This document shows, one piece after another, positions 1-9,459 of a DNA stretch of 64,000 nucleotides; positions within the stretch are counted from its first letter, which is position 1; each line of letters begins with the position of its first letter. Made by a program: the position numbers and the translations under genes. The notes under the pieces were generated by a model. It was not told where the DNA came from, did no database searches, and saw only the letters and a program-made list of their open reading frames with translations. Origin of the DNA: Actinophytocola sp. (GTDB lineage Bacteria > Actinomycetota > Actinomycetes > Mycobacteriales > Pseudonocardiaceae); contig NZ_WHTD01000005.1 in NCBI RefSeq assembly GCF_009379765.1, forward strand, positions 34,898-98,897, in the 5' to 3' direction.

Positions 1-791
1 TCGGCGAGCGCGGTGCGCTGAGCGGCGGTCATCGACGCCAGGTCCGGGTAGAACAGGTTGAACACCCGCGCGTTCGTCTCGGCGGGCACCAACCGGACGG
101 TGGCCCGCACGATGATCGCGAACTGGCCGAGCCCGCCGAGCACCGTGCGGAACAGCTCCCGGCGCTCGGTCGGCGAGCAGCGCAGCAGCCGGCCGTCGCC
201 GGTGACGACCTCCAGTGCCAGCACGTTGTCGACCTGCAGACCGAAGTGCGAGGTGGCGCCGCCGATCCCGCCGACGGACAGCGTGCCGCCGACCGAGAGG
301 CCGAGATAGTCGGTGGCGACCGGCGGGGTCAGGCCCTGAGCGAGGGTCGCCTGGATCAGGTCGAGCCACTGCACGCCCGCGTCCACGACCGCTCGGTCGG
401 CGTCGACGCGGTGGATCGTGGCCAGCGTCCGCGAGTCGATCACGACGCCGCCGGCCACCTGCGCCTGGCCGAACGTCGAGTGGCCCTGGCCGCGCATCGC
501 GACCTGCAGCTCGTGCGTGTTGGCGAAGCGGACCATCGTGACGATGTCGCGTACCGAGCCGGGCCGCAGCACCGCGACCGGGTTGCGGTGGACGATGTGC
601 CCGTAGTCGTCAGCGGCCTCGGCCCGCGACTCCGGGTCGACGACCAGCTCGCCGTCGAGACCGGGAACGGTGATCCCGCCCGGACTGGCGTCCGCGGACG
701 TGACCCAGCCGAGCCCTGCCGGGTCGAACGCGACCACCGCCGCCGCGGCGGTCCCGGTCAGAAACGCACGACGACCGAGCCGAGTATCCAT
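1..791 (-). CDS. Cytokinin-dehydrogenase-like FAD-linked oxidoreductase (C-terminus outside window)
   Basis: The frame opens at ATG 791 after a good ribosome site (CGGAGGGT) and runs off the left edge, giving about 263 residues. The N-terminus has a twin-arginine-like signal (RRAFLTG followed by an Ala/Val-rich stretch), so export is likely. The FAD-binding domain shows RGQGHSTFGQ at about residues 98-107. In cytokinin dehydrogenases and related flavoproteins the His of the GHS motif carries FAD covalently. TDYLGLSVGGTLSVGGIGG at about 163-181 matches the plant and actinobacterial cytokinin dehydrogenase signature more closely than generic berberine-bridge enzymes. The substrate-binding C-terminal half is not in the window, so cytokinin oxidation is an inference from family motifs. 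Confidence 0.8.
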   Translation of the reverse strand, partial: MDTRLGRRAFLTGTAAAAVVAFDPAGLGWVTSADASPGGITVPGLDGELVVDPESRAEAADDYGHIVHRNPVAVLRPGSVRDIVTMVRFANTHELQVAMRGQGHSTFGQAQVAGGVVIDSRTLATIHRVDADRAVVDAGVQWLDLIQATLAQGLTPPVATDYLGLSVGGTLSVGGIGGATSHFGLQVDNVLALEVVTGDGRLLRCSPTERRELFRTVLGGLGQFAIIVRATVRLVPAETNARVFNLFYPDLASMTAAQRTALA

Positions 792-925
792 TTGCGACCC
801 TCCGAGTAGGCGCAGGCACCATAGCTCACGATCATCGCTCGCGGCTGCTCCATCTGCCGTTGCCGCATATGACAAATGGGCGGAGGCGCAGGTCAGCGGC
901 CACCATGGACAGCCGCCCCGCGCAG

Positions 926-963
926 GGGTGGCCCGGCGCCGTCGGTACGGCACCGGGCCACGC
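926..963 (-). terminator. Hairpin terminator after the LAxTG protein gene
   Basis: A 15-bp stem with one mismatch (928-942 against 947-961, loop CGGT) lies 20 bases past the stop of the minus-strand gene ending at 982. It has no uridine tract, which is common for actinomycete terminators. Confidence 0.5.
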
Positions 964-981
964 CCGCACCCCCAGTGACGG

Positions 982-2572
982 TCAGGTGGCGCGTCGCGTT
1001 CGGGCGAGCAGCAGAGCGGCGCCGGTGACGACGAGGACCAGCCCGGCGACGAACAGCTCGACCACCTCCAAGCCCGTGTCGGCCAGGTGGCCGGTCCGGG
1101 TGGCCGGCAGGACGACGCCCTGTGGCGCGGGGTCCCGCACCTCCTCGACCGGCGGCCGGCTCGGGTCGGCCACGAAGCCCGGCACGACCAGCACCTGCGG
1201 CTCCGGGTCGATGGCGCCCTGCCGACCGACCCAGTAGCGCCGGTCCGGCTCGACCAGCTTCCACGGGCCCGTGACCCGCATCCGGTACGCGCTGTTCGGC
1301 ACGTGCCTGAAGTGGTAGTTGCCGCCGGCGTCCGAGGTCGCGGTGCCCACGACCCGGCCCGTCCGGTAGTTGGCCAGGTGCAGCTCCACGCCGGCCACCG
1401 GCGCTGTGGAGTCGTCGGCCCGCACCCTCAGCACGCGACCCGTCAGGTCCCCGAACCGCCCGGGCACGTCGGCCTCGGCATACGCCTCCGCGCTTCGTTC
1501 GAGCTCCTCGTCCGTGTCGCCCGTGACGAACCCGCAGCTGGCCACCACGGTGCCGTAGTCCAGGGCGGCCTCCGGCACCGTGTCGGTGACGGTGAACACC
1601 CGCGTCCGGCCGGCCGGCACGCCGACCCCCTGCCCGCGGTAGATGGCGAGGTCGCCCCATTCCCCCGAGTCCAGCTGGTTCTCGTTGCCGATCCGGTTGC
1701 ACCACGCCACGACGCCGTTCAGATCGGTCGAGCCGGGATTGGTCAGCGTGATGCGCACCTCGATCGAGTCACCGACCCGGTAGGTGTCCCGGTCGAACGC
1801 CATCTCGGCCCGCAGCACCGCCTCGGGGACCAGGGTCGCCCGCACGTCGACCTCGGTGCCCTCCTCCATTACCTCGACGAACCCGAGGAAGTCGAACCTC
1901 CAGTCCGGGAGATCGGCCGGATCGTGCCAGAACTCGTGCCGGCCGGTCTGGAGGTGCCGGAAGACGAACCGCCCCTGGGCGTCGGTCCGCGTGCGGGGTG
2001 ACGTCGACATGCCACCGTCCAGCACGAGCTCGATGCCGCGGAAGCCCTCGCCCGGATCGGGCACACCGTTGTTGTTCCGGTCGCCGTAAGCGATCCCGGA
2101 GAGATCGCCGTAGCGCAGGCCCACCGGGCTCTCCACGACGAGATCCGTGTTCTCGTCGTCGGGATCCCACTGGAGCATCGTCCGCACGTTCAGCTCGACG
2201 CGAGCGACCGTCGCCTTCTCCGGCTCCGCGAACGATGCTCGCCCCTCGGCCGTGACCGCGAGCTCCTCGCCCGGCGCAAGCGCCGCGCCGGACTCCAGTG
2301 CGCCCCACGCCTCGGACATGAAGTAGACGTCGCCGTAGACCTGGACCCGCAGCTCGTGGATGGGGTTCACGCCGACGTTGGCGACAGTGATCGTGAGGTT
2401 CATCGGCTCGCCGATGCCGTAGGACGGCCTGTCGTACGACGCCGTCACGGTCCAGTCGACCCGCGAGTCGTCCGGGGGCTCGTCGGCTGCGGCGGCCGGG
2501 GGCGGCGAGGAAGCCGAGCAGCGTCATCACGATGAGAAGTGCACTGTGACAGGCAACCTTTGAGCGTCTCAC
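982..2572 (-). CDS. Surface protein with Ig/SdrB-like repeats and LAxTG sortase signal; apparent frameshift after the signal peptide
   Basis: The mature part (stop at 982, open back to about 2,520) has alternating conserved beta-domains and two SdrB-like segments (YGDRNNNGVPDPGEGF near residue 145 of the 488-residue open part). It ends in LADTG, a hydrophobic helix and RTRRAT. LAxTG is the motif recognised by class E sortases, so the protein is probably anchored to peptidoglycan. A textbook signal peptide (GTG at 2572 behind GGGAG, then RRSK and a Leu-rich core ending GFLA) sits directly upstream in another frame. Joining the two near 2,505-2,520 needs removal of one base in a C/G run. Read without the join, the protein has no export signal. 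Either the sequence carries an indel or the gene is broken. Confidence 0.7.
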
Positions 2573-2749
2573 GGAGTTTCTCCCAGGAACGAGTCCTCGC
2601 GCTGCCGCGAGGAGCACCAGTGTGCCAACGAGCCGCGGGCAGTAACACGAACAACGGCCCGCAGTTTCGGGGCCGAAGAAGGGGTGTGAGGAATGCGCCG
2701 GTTGCGCGTCATCTCCGGTGAGGAGCCAATTCCGGACTGGAGGACGGGG

Positions 2750-3184
2750 ATGGGCAACATCGAGGTGGGGACCGGGTTCGCGTTTCTGGTGCAGCGGTGG
2801 CGGCACGCCGCACGGCTCACGCAGGAGGAGCTGGCGGCGCGCTCCGGGTTGTCACCGCGGGGGATCCAGAACCTGGAGAGCGGCCGGGTGACCCGGCCGC
2901 GGCGGGACTCGGTACGGCTGCTTGCCGACGCGCTCGGGCTGTGCGAGGAGACGCGGGCGGAGTTCGAGCGGGCGGCGCGGGCGCCGGCCGGCCACCGGGG
3001 GGTCACGGACAGCGGGCGGCTCGCCGACGGTCTTCGCGAGCTCGCCGCGCTGTCCACACAGGACGGTCGACGGGTGGACCTTCGCGGTCTGGACCACGCC
3101 GCCGACCCGTTGGACGTGCTGGACCGCCTGCTGCACGCCCTCCGTCCGAACACGGCCGACGCGGCCCGTCCGGTGGCGGTCTGA
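2750..3184 (+). CDS. XRE-family helix-turn-helix regulator
   Basis: This 144-residue protein has an N-terminal lambda-repressor-like HTH (LTQEELAARSGLSPRGIQNLE at about residues 24-44). The run RPRRDSVRLLADALGL that follows is typical of the DNA-binding front end of large actinobacterial AfsR/NB-ARC-type regulators. Here it stands alone with a short unassigned tail. The start at 2750 is chosen over an in-frame ATG at 2693 because GGAGG lies six bases upstream. It is divergent from the LAxTG protein gene and convergent with the beta-helix gene, its stop falling only 4 bases from that one. The target is unknown. Confidence 0.75.
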   Translation: MGNIEVGTGFAFLVQRWRHAARLTQEELAARSGLSPRGIQNLESGRVTRPRRDSVRLLADALGLCEETRAEFERAARAPAGHRGVTDSGRLADGLRELAALSTQDGRRVDLRGLDHAADPLDVLDRLLHALRPNTADAARPVAV

Positions 3185-3187
3185 TCG

Positions 3188-4324
3188 TCACGGGCCAACG
3201 GGACCCCCGGTCGCGCGACTGGTGTTGCCGGTCCACTCGTAGCCGGGGGCCTGCGCGTTCCACCCGGTACTGGGTGAGTCGCTGCGGAACACGTTGCGCC
3301 GCACCCTGATGTCCCGTGACCACGGCTCGCTCGGCGCGGCGACGGTGCCGAGGTCGCCGTCCTCGATGGTCACGTCGGTGATCGGGCCGTCGAGGTCGTT
3401 GAGCGTGATCGTGGTGACGGTGTTGTGCCGCAGCACCAGCCGGGTGGCACCGGCCGCGGCCTGGAGGCTGCCGAAGTAGGTGTCGACGACGGTGGTGCCG
3501 CTGGTGGCGGCGATCGAGTCGGTGACACAGCGCCGCAGGGTGAGCCCGCCGGCCTCCTGCACGACGGTGCCGGTGAGGTCGCTCAGCTCGATCGTCAGCC
3601 CGGACGCCCTCGACGTCTGCCGCACCGCGGTGCCGTTCCGGCCGTAGACCTGGACCCGGCGCAGCGTCACGTTCGGCGCGTCGACCACGACCGCGCCGTT
3701 CACCCGCAGGTTGCTGACCATCGTGCCCGGGGTCGTCACGTGCAGGTCGCCTTCGTGGTCGGTCATGGCGGTGTCGAGCGGGACGCCTGCGTTGGTGGGG
3801 CTGGGGAACCCGACCATCGGTGGCGGCTCGGCCTCGCCGCGCGGTCCGCCGTTCGGGTTGGGCGGTTGCTGACCATCCGGGGTGTCGGCGCCGTCGTTGC
3901 CGCCGGAGCCCGGCTTCGCGCCCGAGGCCGGTGGCCGGTCGGAGGTGGCCGGTGGCCTGTCGGTCGGCGCGGTGCTCGACGGCTGCCGGTCGGTGCTCGT
4001 CGGCCGGTCGGGGCCGTCGATGATCATCGGCGGGTTCGCCGGCGGGTCGTCGGTCAGGAGCTGGTTCGCGATCACCACGCCGCCGAGGCCGACGACCACC
4101 GCGATGCCGGCCGCGACCACCGCCATGGAACGCATGCGGGGCTTGGGCGGCTGGCGCAGCCAGCGCTCGGGCAGCGGCGTGACCACCTGGCCGCCGGACC
4201 CGATCTCGGACCCGGTGGCCGCCGGCTCGACGGTCGGTTCCCGCCACCGGCCCACCGACGCCGGCGCCTCGATCTCCTCGAACAGTGCCCGGAGCTCCCG
4301 CTCGTCGAGCGGCTTCGGGCTCAT
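3188..4324 (-). CDS. Single-pass membrane protein with extracellular beta-helix domain, partner of the upstream sigma factor
   Basis: 378 residues. An acidic cytoplasmic head (ELRALFEEIEAPASVGRW) is followed by a Pro-rich stretch, one transmembrane helix at about 66-86 (SMAVVAAGIAVVVGLGGVVI), a long Pro/Thr/Asp linker and a C-terminal region of about 170 residues. That region has the periodicity of a right-handed parallel beta-helix (repeats such as TLRRVQVYG, SGLTIELSDLTG). Its ATG overlaps the sigma-factor stop by 4 bases (ATGA), so the two are translationally coupled. I infer an anti-sigma or sigma-linked envelope role; no zinc-binding anti-sigma motif is present, so this remains unproven. 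Confidence 0.65.
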   Translation of the reverse strand: MSPKPLDERELRALFEEIEAPASVGRWREPTVEPAATGSEIGSGGQVVTPLPERWLRQPPKPRMRSMAVVAAGIAVVVGLGGVVIANQLLTDDPPANPPMIIDGPDRPTSTDRQPSSTAPTDRPPATSDRPPASGAKPGSGGNDGADTPDGQQPPNPNGGPRGEAEPPPMVGFPSPTNAGVPLDTAMTDHEGDLHVTTPGTMVSNLRVNGAVVVDAPNVTLRRVQVYGRNGTAVRQTSRASGLTIELSDLTGTVVQEAGGLTLRRCVTDSIAATSGTTVVDTYFGSLQAAAGATRLVLRHNTVTTITLNDLDGPITDVTIEDGDLGTVAAPSEPWSRDIRVRRNVFRSDSPSTGWNAQAPGYEWTGNTSRATGGPVGP

Positions 4325-4902
4325 CGCGACACCTCCAGGTGCCGGCGCAGCTTGACGAGCGCGCGCCTCGTGGCCATGGTCGCGGCGTGCTCGGAGATGC
4401 CGAGCACCTCGCCGACCTCGGCGTAGGGCAGGCCGGCGGCGATGCGCAGGCCGATGATCGTGCGGTCCTTGTCGGACAGGTTCCGCATGGCCGCCAGCGC
4501 CCGCGTCACCTCGTCCCGGAACACGACCTCACCCTCCACGTTCACCGTCGGATCGGCCTCGGACTGGACGCCGAAGAACCGGCTCAGCAGCGCCGACCTC
4601 CTGGTGTGCCGGCGCCGGTGGTCAATCACCGCGTTGCGCGCGATGCGCAACAACCAGGGCAGCACGGTCGCCGCGGTCAGGTCGGCCGCCGCGTAGGCCC
4701 GGTACGCGGCGGTGAACACGTCCGCGGCCAGGTCCTCCGCGTCCGACCGGTTGCTCACCTGGGACAGGCAGTACCGGAACACCCGAGCCGCATGGCTCTC
4801 GTACACCTCGTCGAACGGCGGGCACGGCGGTGTCGTCTCCTCGGGGACGGGCACGCCGGACGTCACGCTCAACGTCTCACCTGCCGCGAACCGGGAGACC
4901 AC
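4321..4902 (-). CDS. ECF-type RNA polymerase sigma factor
   Basis: 193 residues with region 2 at about 30-95 (the DAEDLAADVF helix and the WLLRIARNAVIDHRRR promoter-melting and -10 contact segment) and region 4 at about 128-190 (DRTIIGLRIAAGLPYAEVGEVLGISEHAATMATRRA). The spacing is that of extracytoplasmic-function sigma factors. The GTG start at 4902 gives an N-terminus slightly longer than usual; the GTG about 12 codons in is an alternative. It is coupled by a 4-base overlap to the downstream membrane protein, which probably controls it. Confidence 0.85.
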   Translation of the reverse strand: MVSRFAAGETLSVTSGVPVPEETTPPCPPFDEVYESHAARVFRYCLSQVSNRSDAEDLAADVFTAAYRAYAAADLTAATVLPWLLRIARNAVIDHRRRHTRRSALLSRFFGVQSEADPTVNVEGEVVFRDEVTRALAAMRNLSDKDRTIIGLRIAAGLPYAEVGEVLGISEHAATMATRRALVKLRRHLEVSR

Positions 4903-5015
4903 CGCTCACTCACCGTTCTGCGGCTCCGCACAGAGGCCGCACGGGGAAGAACGCGCGAGCTCACCGAACCTCACACACACTTTCGAGCGACCGTGGGAGG
5001 CGGAGACTAACAGCC

Positions 5016-6403
5016 TCAGGTAACGAAAACGGGCGTCCCGGTGAGCGATGTGCGCAGCTCACCGGCCTCCACCGAGACCGGGTGCGACGTGCCGAACGCG
5101 TCCACCGCCCGGGCGTCGTCCGCGGCCCACGAGAGGCGGACCTCGACCGGCGGCTGGTCCTCGCCGTCGAAGGCGTCGAGGTAGTCCCGGAGGACGACGA
5201 GCGGCGGCCGGCCATCGCGTTCGACGTCGACGACGTAGCCGTCCCGCCGGGTCACCACGCTCACGCCGCGGAGCTGCTCTGCGAGCAGCGCGAAGGTGTC
5301 CGCGGCGGGGTTCCTGCCGGTGAGCCGCCCGTCCTCGGCGTAGCGGAGCAGGACGAGCTTGCCGAACAGGAGGTGCGTCATCTGGTAGGGCTCCGGCAGT
5401 ACCGGGACCTCGGGCGCGAGGTTCCAGTAGTTGGTGAGCCGGATACCGGCGGCGAGCGCGAGCAGGTTGCGGGTGACGACCTGGCAGCAGTTGATCCGGT
5501 CGCGCTTGGCGGCGAGGTCGGGCGGGCAGTCGTCGAGGAACATGCGCAGCCGGTCCGGGAGCTCGGTGGCGTGGTCGTAGAGGCTGCGCATCGCGCGACG
5601 CTCGGGGGTGTCCTGGCCCTCGCGCTCCTTGAGCTCGTCGACGCTCTGGGTGCTCTGCCGCGTGGCCTGCTCGGCGAACGCGGCCGTCATGGTCTGCCGC
5701 AGGATCGGCTCCAGCTCGGGGAACTCGAACAGGACCGGGCCGCCGTACTCGCCGGCCACGACCTCCTTCTCGTAGCCGTGCTCGCGCATCATCTTCCGCA
5801 CGTCGTCCACATAGGACGGGATGTCCTCCGGGCGGCCGTAGAGGTGGACGTCGAAGGCGTCGCGCCCCTTGTCGAGCAGGTGGTGGAAGAACCGGCGCGG
5901 CTCGCCGGCCGGCTCGCCGGCCAGGACGTCGTAGCCGCAGCCACCGAGGACGACCTTCGCGTGCGCGTCCGCGGACGTGACCGCGGCGTGGAGCTCGGTG
6001 AGCTGGGCGACGTACTCCTCGGCGGTGCCGGCCCAGAGGAGGCCGCCGTTGCTGGGCTCGTTGTCGCACTGCCAGAACGCGACGCGGCCGGCGCAGTGCT
6101 CGACGAGCCTGGTCACGAACTCGCGGTAGCGCGCGCGGTCCTTGGCCGGGGACGGCGGCAGGAAGTCCGTCGGCACCCGGGTGGCCCAGGACGAGCTGGA
6201 GCACACGGTGAGCCAGAGCTCGGTCCCGTCGAGCTGGTCGAGGAGCGCGTCGACGACGCGGAAGTCGAACTCGCCGGGCCGCGGCTCGACCTGGCTCCAG
6301 TAGACGTAGGCGCGCACCAGGCCGGCACCGAGTGCCCTGGCCTGCGGCACGAACTCGTCGGGCGCACCGAAGAGCCCGCAACTGATCCCCGCACGATTCC
6401 CAT
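5016..6403 (-). CDS. TIM-barrel glycoside hydrolase (GH39/GH5-like); start in doubt
   Basis: About 460 residues. The fold and active site of clan-A retaining glycosidases are visible: CDNEPSNGG about one third in (the NE pair is the usual acid/base site) and VVAGEYGGP further on, where E would be the nucleophile. No signal peptide is seen, so the enzyme looks cytoplasmic; the substrate cannot be read from sequence. The frame has no acceptable start upstream of GISCGLFGAP. A good candidate (ATG 6409 or 6403, reading MGIVRG) lies in another frame, and joining them needs one extra base in the GGGG run near 6,385. Alternatively translation starts at an internal GTG. It is divergent from the TetR gene, which probably represses it. 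Confidence 0.6.
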
Positions 6404-6430
6404 TCGCATGTTTACTACATATACCACAGC

Positions 6431-6443
6431 TATACGTCGTATA
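6431..6443. promoter_or_regulatory. Operator-like inverted repeat between glycosidase and TetR genes
   Basis: TATACG-T-CGTATA, a perfect 6-bp inverted repeat with one central base, lies 9 bases before the TetR GTG start and in the shared divergent promoter region. It is the natural candidate for the binding site of the adjacent TetR protein. Confidence 0.6.
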
Positions 6444-6451
6444 CTTGCCGT

Positions 6452-7105
6452 GTGTCGATCTGGTCCGATCCCCCGCAACGCCACCAGGCGCTCGACCGAG
6501 GCGCGATCGTCGCCGCGGCCGTCGCCATCGCCGACGAGTCCGGCGCGGCCGCGGTGACGATGAAGGCGGTGGCCGACCGCCTCGGCGGCTACACACCGAT
6601 GGCCCTGTACCGCCACGTGCGCAACAAGACCGGGCTGATCGACCTGATGCTGGACGCGGCGACCGCCGAGATCCCGCTGGCGCCCGGCGACTGGCGCCCG
6701 GCGTTGCACCGCCTGGCCATGGCGACCCGGGCGATGATCAAGCGGCACCCCTGGTACGCGGAGCTCGTGCACACCAGGCCGCCGGCGGGCCCGCACCAGA
6801 TGGCGCACCTGGAGCTCATGCTGACCGCCCTCACCGCGGCCGGCGCCACCCTGGCCGAAGCCATGACCCACGCCGCGATGATCACGAGGCACATCTACGG
6901 CAGCGGCCTGCAGGAGGCGACCGAGGCGCGCTCCGAGCCGGCCGAGCAGTACACCGCGATGACCGAGATGCGTCGGCTGGCCGAAGGTGACCATCCCAAC
7001 CTGGCCGCATGGCTGGCGCACCCGAGCGGCCCGTCCCCGGACGACCAGTTCGAGCTGGTGCTGGGCTTCCTCCTGGACGGCATCGCCACCCGGCTGCCGA
7101 GCTGA
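6452..7105 (+). CDS. TetR-family transcriptional regulator with TetR_C-type ligand domain
   Basis: 217 residues. The N-terminal HTH spans about 17-62 (AAAVTMKAVADRLGGYTPMALYRHVRNK) and the C-terminal half resembles the tetracycline-repressor C domain, with MTHAAMITRHIYGSG in the dimer and ligand helices. Translation starts at GTG 6452. The gene is divergent from the glycosidase, with an inverted repeat in the gap, so autoregulation and control of that enzyme is the simplest reading. The ligand is unknown. Confidence 0.85.
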   Translation: MSIWSDPPQRHQALDRGAIVAAAVAIADESGAAAVTMKAVADRLGGYTPMALYRHVRNKTGLIDLMLDAATAEIPLAPGDWRPALHRLAMATRAMIKRHPWYAELVHTRPPAGPHQMAHLELMLTALTAAGATLAEAMTHAAMITRHIYGSGLQEATEARSEPAEQYTAMTEMRRLAEGDHPNLAAWLAHPSGPSPDDQFELVLGFLLDGIATRLPS

Positions 7106-7122
7106 CGCAGGTACACAAAAAC

Positions 7123-7160
7123 ACCTGGGTGCGGCGCCTTCGCGGCTGCCGCACCCAGGT
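7123..7160. terminator. Hairpin terminator after TetR gene
   Basis: Perfect 13-bp stem (7123-7135 with 7148-7160) and a 12-base loop, starting 18 bases past the TetR stop. The A-rich flank on the left would give a U-tract on the minus strand, so it may work in both directions. Confidence 0.7.
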
Positions 7161-7590
7161 TGTCGGAGTTCGTGTAGTGGTCGCCGTCCTCAGACTGGCG
7201 TGGATCTCCACCGGGCACCTCTCGAGAGTTGCCCGACGTGGGAATCAACATCGTCGAGGTGCGCTGGAGGTGCGTTGCGCGCACGAGCGCACCCGAACCC
7301 TGATGCTGCTCCGCGATCGCGACCGGGACGAGCTCTCTCGGCTCAGCCGCGGGGTGACAGCGAACGGCGGTCCACTACGCCCTTGTCCTGCAGTGCCACG
7401 GCATCACCTGCCCTTTCTCGGCGGGCCCTTGCGACCTGTCGGGTCGGCCGGCCGTATGTCCAGAATGCACCCGTGACAACGCCGTTACAACCCCGGCCGA
7501 CCGACCCGACCTGATGAAATCCACCGTCACTGTCCGAAGCGGACCGTTCGACGTCTGGTTGGGACGGTCCATCCGGTTGGGGCACAAAGA
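7161..7590. other. Gene-free interval
   Basis: About 430 bases between two terminator-like hairpins. Small frames on both strands exist but none has a convincing ribosome site, codon bias or family resemblance. I see no RNA gene here. Confidence 0.5.
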
Positions 7591-7630
7591 AGAGCGCCGC
7601 CGCCGCCCGGTCGGGCGACAGCGGCGCTCT
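7591..7630 (-). terminator. Terminator of the 5'-nucleotidase gene
   Basis: Perfect 10-bp stem AGAGCGCCGC/GCGGCGCTCT (7591-7600 with 7621-7630) directly after the minus-strand stop at 7642. TTCTTTGTG follows on the transcribed strand. Confidence 0.75.
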
Positions 7631-7641
7631 GCGTAGACGAC

Positions 7642-9363
7642 CTACGGTGCCACGGTGATGCGATCGGCAGGCGGCGGCGCCAGGTTCGGGTTGGCGGTCA
7701 GGTACGCGGTGAACGCGTCCAGGTCCACCGGCCCGCCGGCGAGGTCGGTGCCGTTGGTGAGCTCGGAGAAGCCGTCCCCGCCCGCGGCGAGGAAGTTGTT
7801 CACCGAGATCCGGTAGGAGCCGTTCGGGTCCAGCGGCTCGCCCGCGACCGTGATGTCGGAGACCTTCGAGCCGATCGCCGCCGACCGGGACCAGGTGTAG
7901 TGCAGCGACGAGGAGATCTGCAGGATCCGCACCGTCACCGAGCCGTCCGGCTGGGGCTGCCACTGCTGCTCGAGCACCGCCTTCAGCTGCGCGCCGGTCA
8001 GCGTGACCGTCTGCATGATGTTGCTGAACGGCTGCACCGCGAACGCCTCGCCGTAGGTCACCACACCGTCGCCCTCACCCGCCGACGAGCCGGCGAAGGT
8101 GAGGTCGGTGCGGATGCCACCGGGGTTGGTGACTGCGATGACCGGGCTGTTGGCCTGCGTCGCGGCCAGCTGCGCGTCGGCGATCACGTCGCCGAGCGGT
8201 GACTCGCCGGACTCCGGCGCCGCGCGGACGAGGTCGGCGGTGATCGTGCCGACCTGGGCGTTGGCGATCGGCGCCGACTTGGTGGTCGCCTCGTCGACGA
8301 GCGCCTGCGCGGCCGGGTCCGGGGTGACCGTGCGGGTGACGATCTCGTTGTGCGCCACGGTCTGGTCGCGCACGACGTCCCGGCTGCGCTTGTCGATCTT
8401 CAGGTCCACAACGGACAGCAGCCGCCCGAACGACGCGCCCTGGATGAGCGTGCGCGGGTTGCCGGCCGGGTCGTCGACCGAGCAGTTGTACTGCTGGTGG
8501 CTGTGCCCGGTGAAGATCACGTCGACCGAGGCGGACGCCTGCCGGGCAATCGTGGTGGCCGCGCCGGGCACGGTCCGGCAGTCGTCCGGACCGCCGCCCT
8601 CGGTGTTGTCACCCTGGTGCATCAGCACGACCTGGGTCTTGATGCCGAGCCGGTCGAGCAGCCGCGAGGAGCGGTTGATGGCCTCGACCTCGTCGCCGAA
8701 CTTCAGGCCCTCGATGGCCTCCGGGGTGACGACGAGCGGCAGGTCCTCGAGCGTGACGCCGATGATGCCGATCGGCACGCCGCCGGAGACCTGGATCGTG
8801 AACGGCAGCGCGGCGGGCAGGCCGTTGTCGAAGTAGACGTTCGCGCCGAGGAAGGGGAACCTCGCCCCCTTGTACTTGTCGTGGAACTGGCAGCCGTCGG
8901 TCGGGTGGCAGCCGCCGAACTGCATGCGCAGCAGCTCGCGGTAGCCCTCGTCGAACTCGTGGTTGCCGACGGTGGACGCATTGACGCCCAGGCTGTTGAG
9001 CAGCTCAATGGTCGGCTCGTCGTGGAAGAGCGCGGAGTTCAGCGGCGAGGCGCCGACGTTGTCTCCTGCAGACATCACGAGCGAGTTCTTCGCCTCGGCC
9101 TCGAGCCGCTTGACGTGCGTGGCGAGGTAGGCCGCGCCGCCCGCGTCGACCGTCGAGCCGTCCGGCAGGGTGACCCGCCCGGACGAGCCGGCGGGCGGCG
9201 TGAGGTTGCCGTGGAAGTCGTTGAGCGTGATGAGCCGTACATCGGTGGTGCCGCTGGGTTTCGCGGCGGCGCTCGCCGTGCCGGCGCCGGTGAGCCCGGC
9301 GATGGCGACCGCGGCAACCGTGACCGCGGCGGTGCGGCGCGCGAAGCGTGTGAATGCCCTCAT
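7642..9363 (-). CDS. Secreted 5'-nucleotidase / 2',3'-cyclic phosphodiesterase family protein
   Basis: 573 residues. The signal peptide covers about residues 1-33 (MRAFTRFARR, then an Ala/Val core ending TASAA). The calcineurin-like metallophosphatase domain follows, with metal-site motifs TLNDFHGNL, AGDNVGASPL, GNHEFDEG and TGHSHQQYN in order. A 5'-nucleotidase C-terminal domain (about 340-530; NPGGIRTDL, GDGFSEL) carries nucleotide specificity in this family. The role is extracellular nucleotide scavenging. The start at ATG 9363 is fixed by GGAGGATC immediately upstream and by the signal peptide; the frame is open further back but without coding character. Divergent from the MarR gene. Confidence 0.88.
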   Translation of the reverse strand: MRAFTRFARRTAAVTVAAVAIAGLTGAGTASAAAKPSGTTDVRLITLNDFHGNLTPPAGSSGRVTLPDGSTVDAGGAAYLATHVKRLEAEAKNSLVMSAGDNVGASPLNSALFHDEPTIELLNSLGVNASTVGNHEFDEGYRELLRMQFGGCHPTDGCQFHDKYKGARFPFLGANVYFDNGLPAALPFTIQVSGGVPIGIIGVTLEDLPLVVTPEAIEGLKFGDEVEAINRSSRLLDRLGIKTQVVLMHQGDNTEGGGPDDCRTVPGAATTIARQASASVDVIFTGHSHQQYNCSVDDPAGNPRTLIQGASFGRLLSVVDLKIDKRSRDVVRDQTVAHNEIVTRTVTPDPAAQALVDEATTKSAPIANAQVGTITADLVRAAPESGESPLGDVIADAQLAATQANSPVIAVTNPGGIRTDLTFAGSSAGEGDGVVTYGEAFAVQPFSNIMQTVTLTGAQLKAVLEQQWQPQPDGSVTVRILQISSSLHYTWSRSAAIGSKVSDITVAGEPLDPNGSYRISVNNFLAAGGDGFSELTNGTDLAGGPVDLDAFTAYLTANPNLAPPPADRITVAP

Positions 9364-9443
9364 GATCCTCCGTCCAGGCGCCCGGTACCCCGCGGGCGCG
9401 GCCAGAGTCTGCACGCACCGCACGGCGATTGCCAGACCCGATC

Positions 9444-9459
9444 TACCCTTATCGGCGTG
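9444..9459 (+). promoter_or_regulatory. Leaderless-type promoter of the MarR gene
   Basis: TACCCT (9444-9449), seven bases, then GTG-AC at 9457. The same spacing and sequence precede the proteasome-activator gene at 17012-17027. With no Shine-Dalgarno sequence present, the transcript probably begins at the start codon. Confidence 0.5.

Noticed and set aside
7375..7587. A 70-codon minus-strand small protein
   Set aside because: No ribosome site, no family resemblance and unusual codon use; it lies between two terminators.
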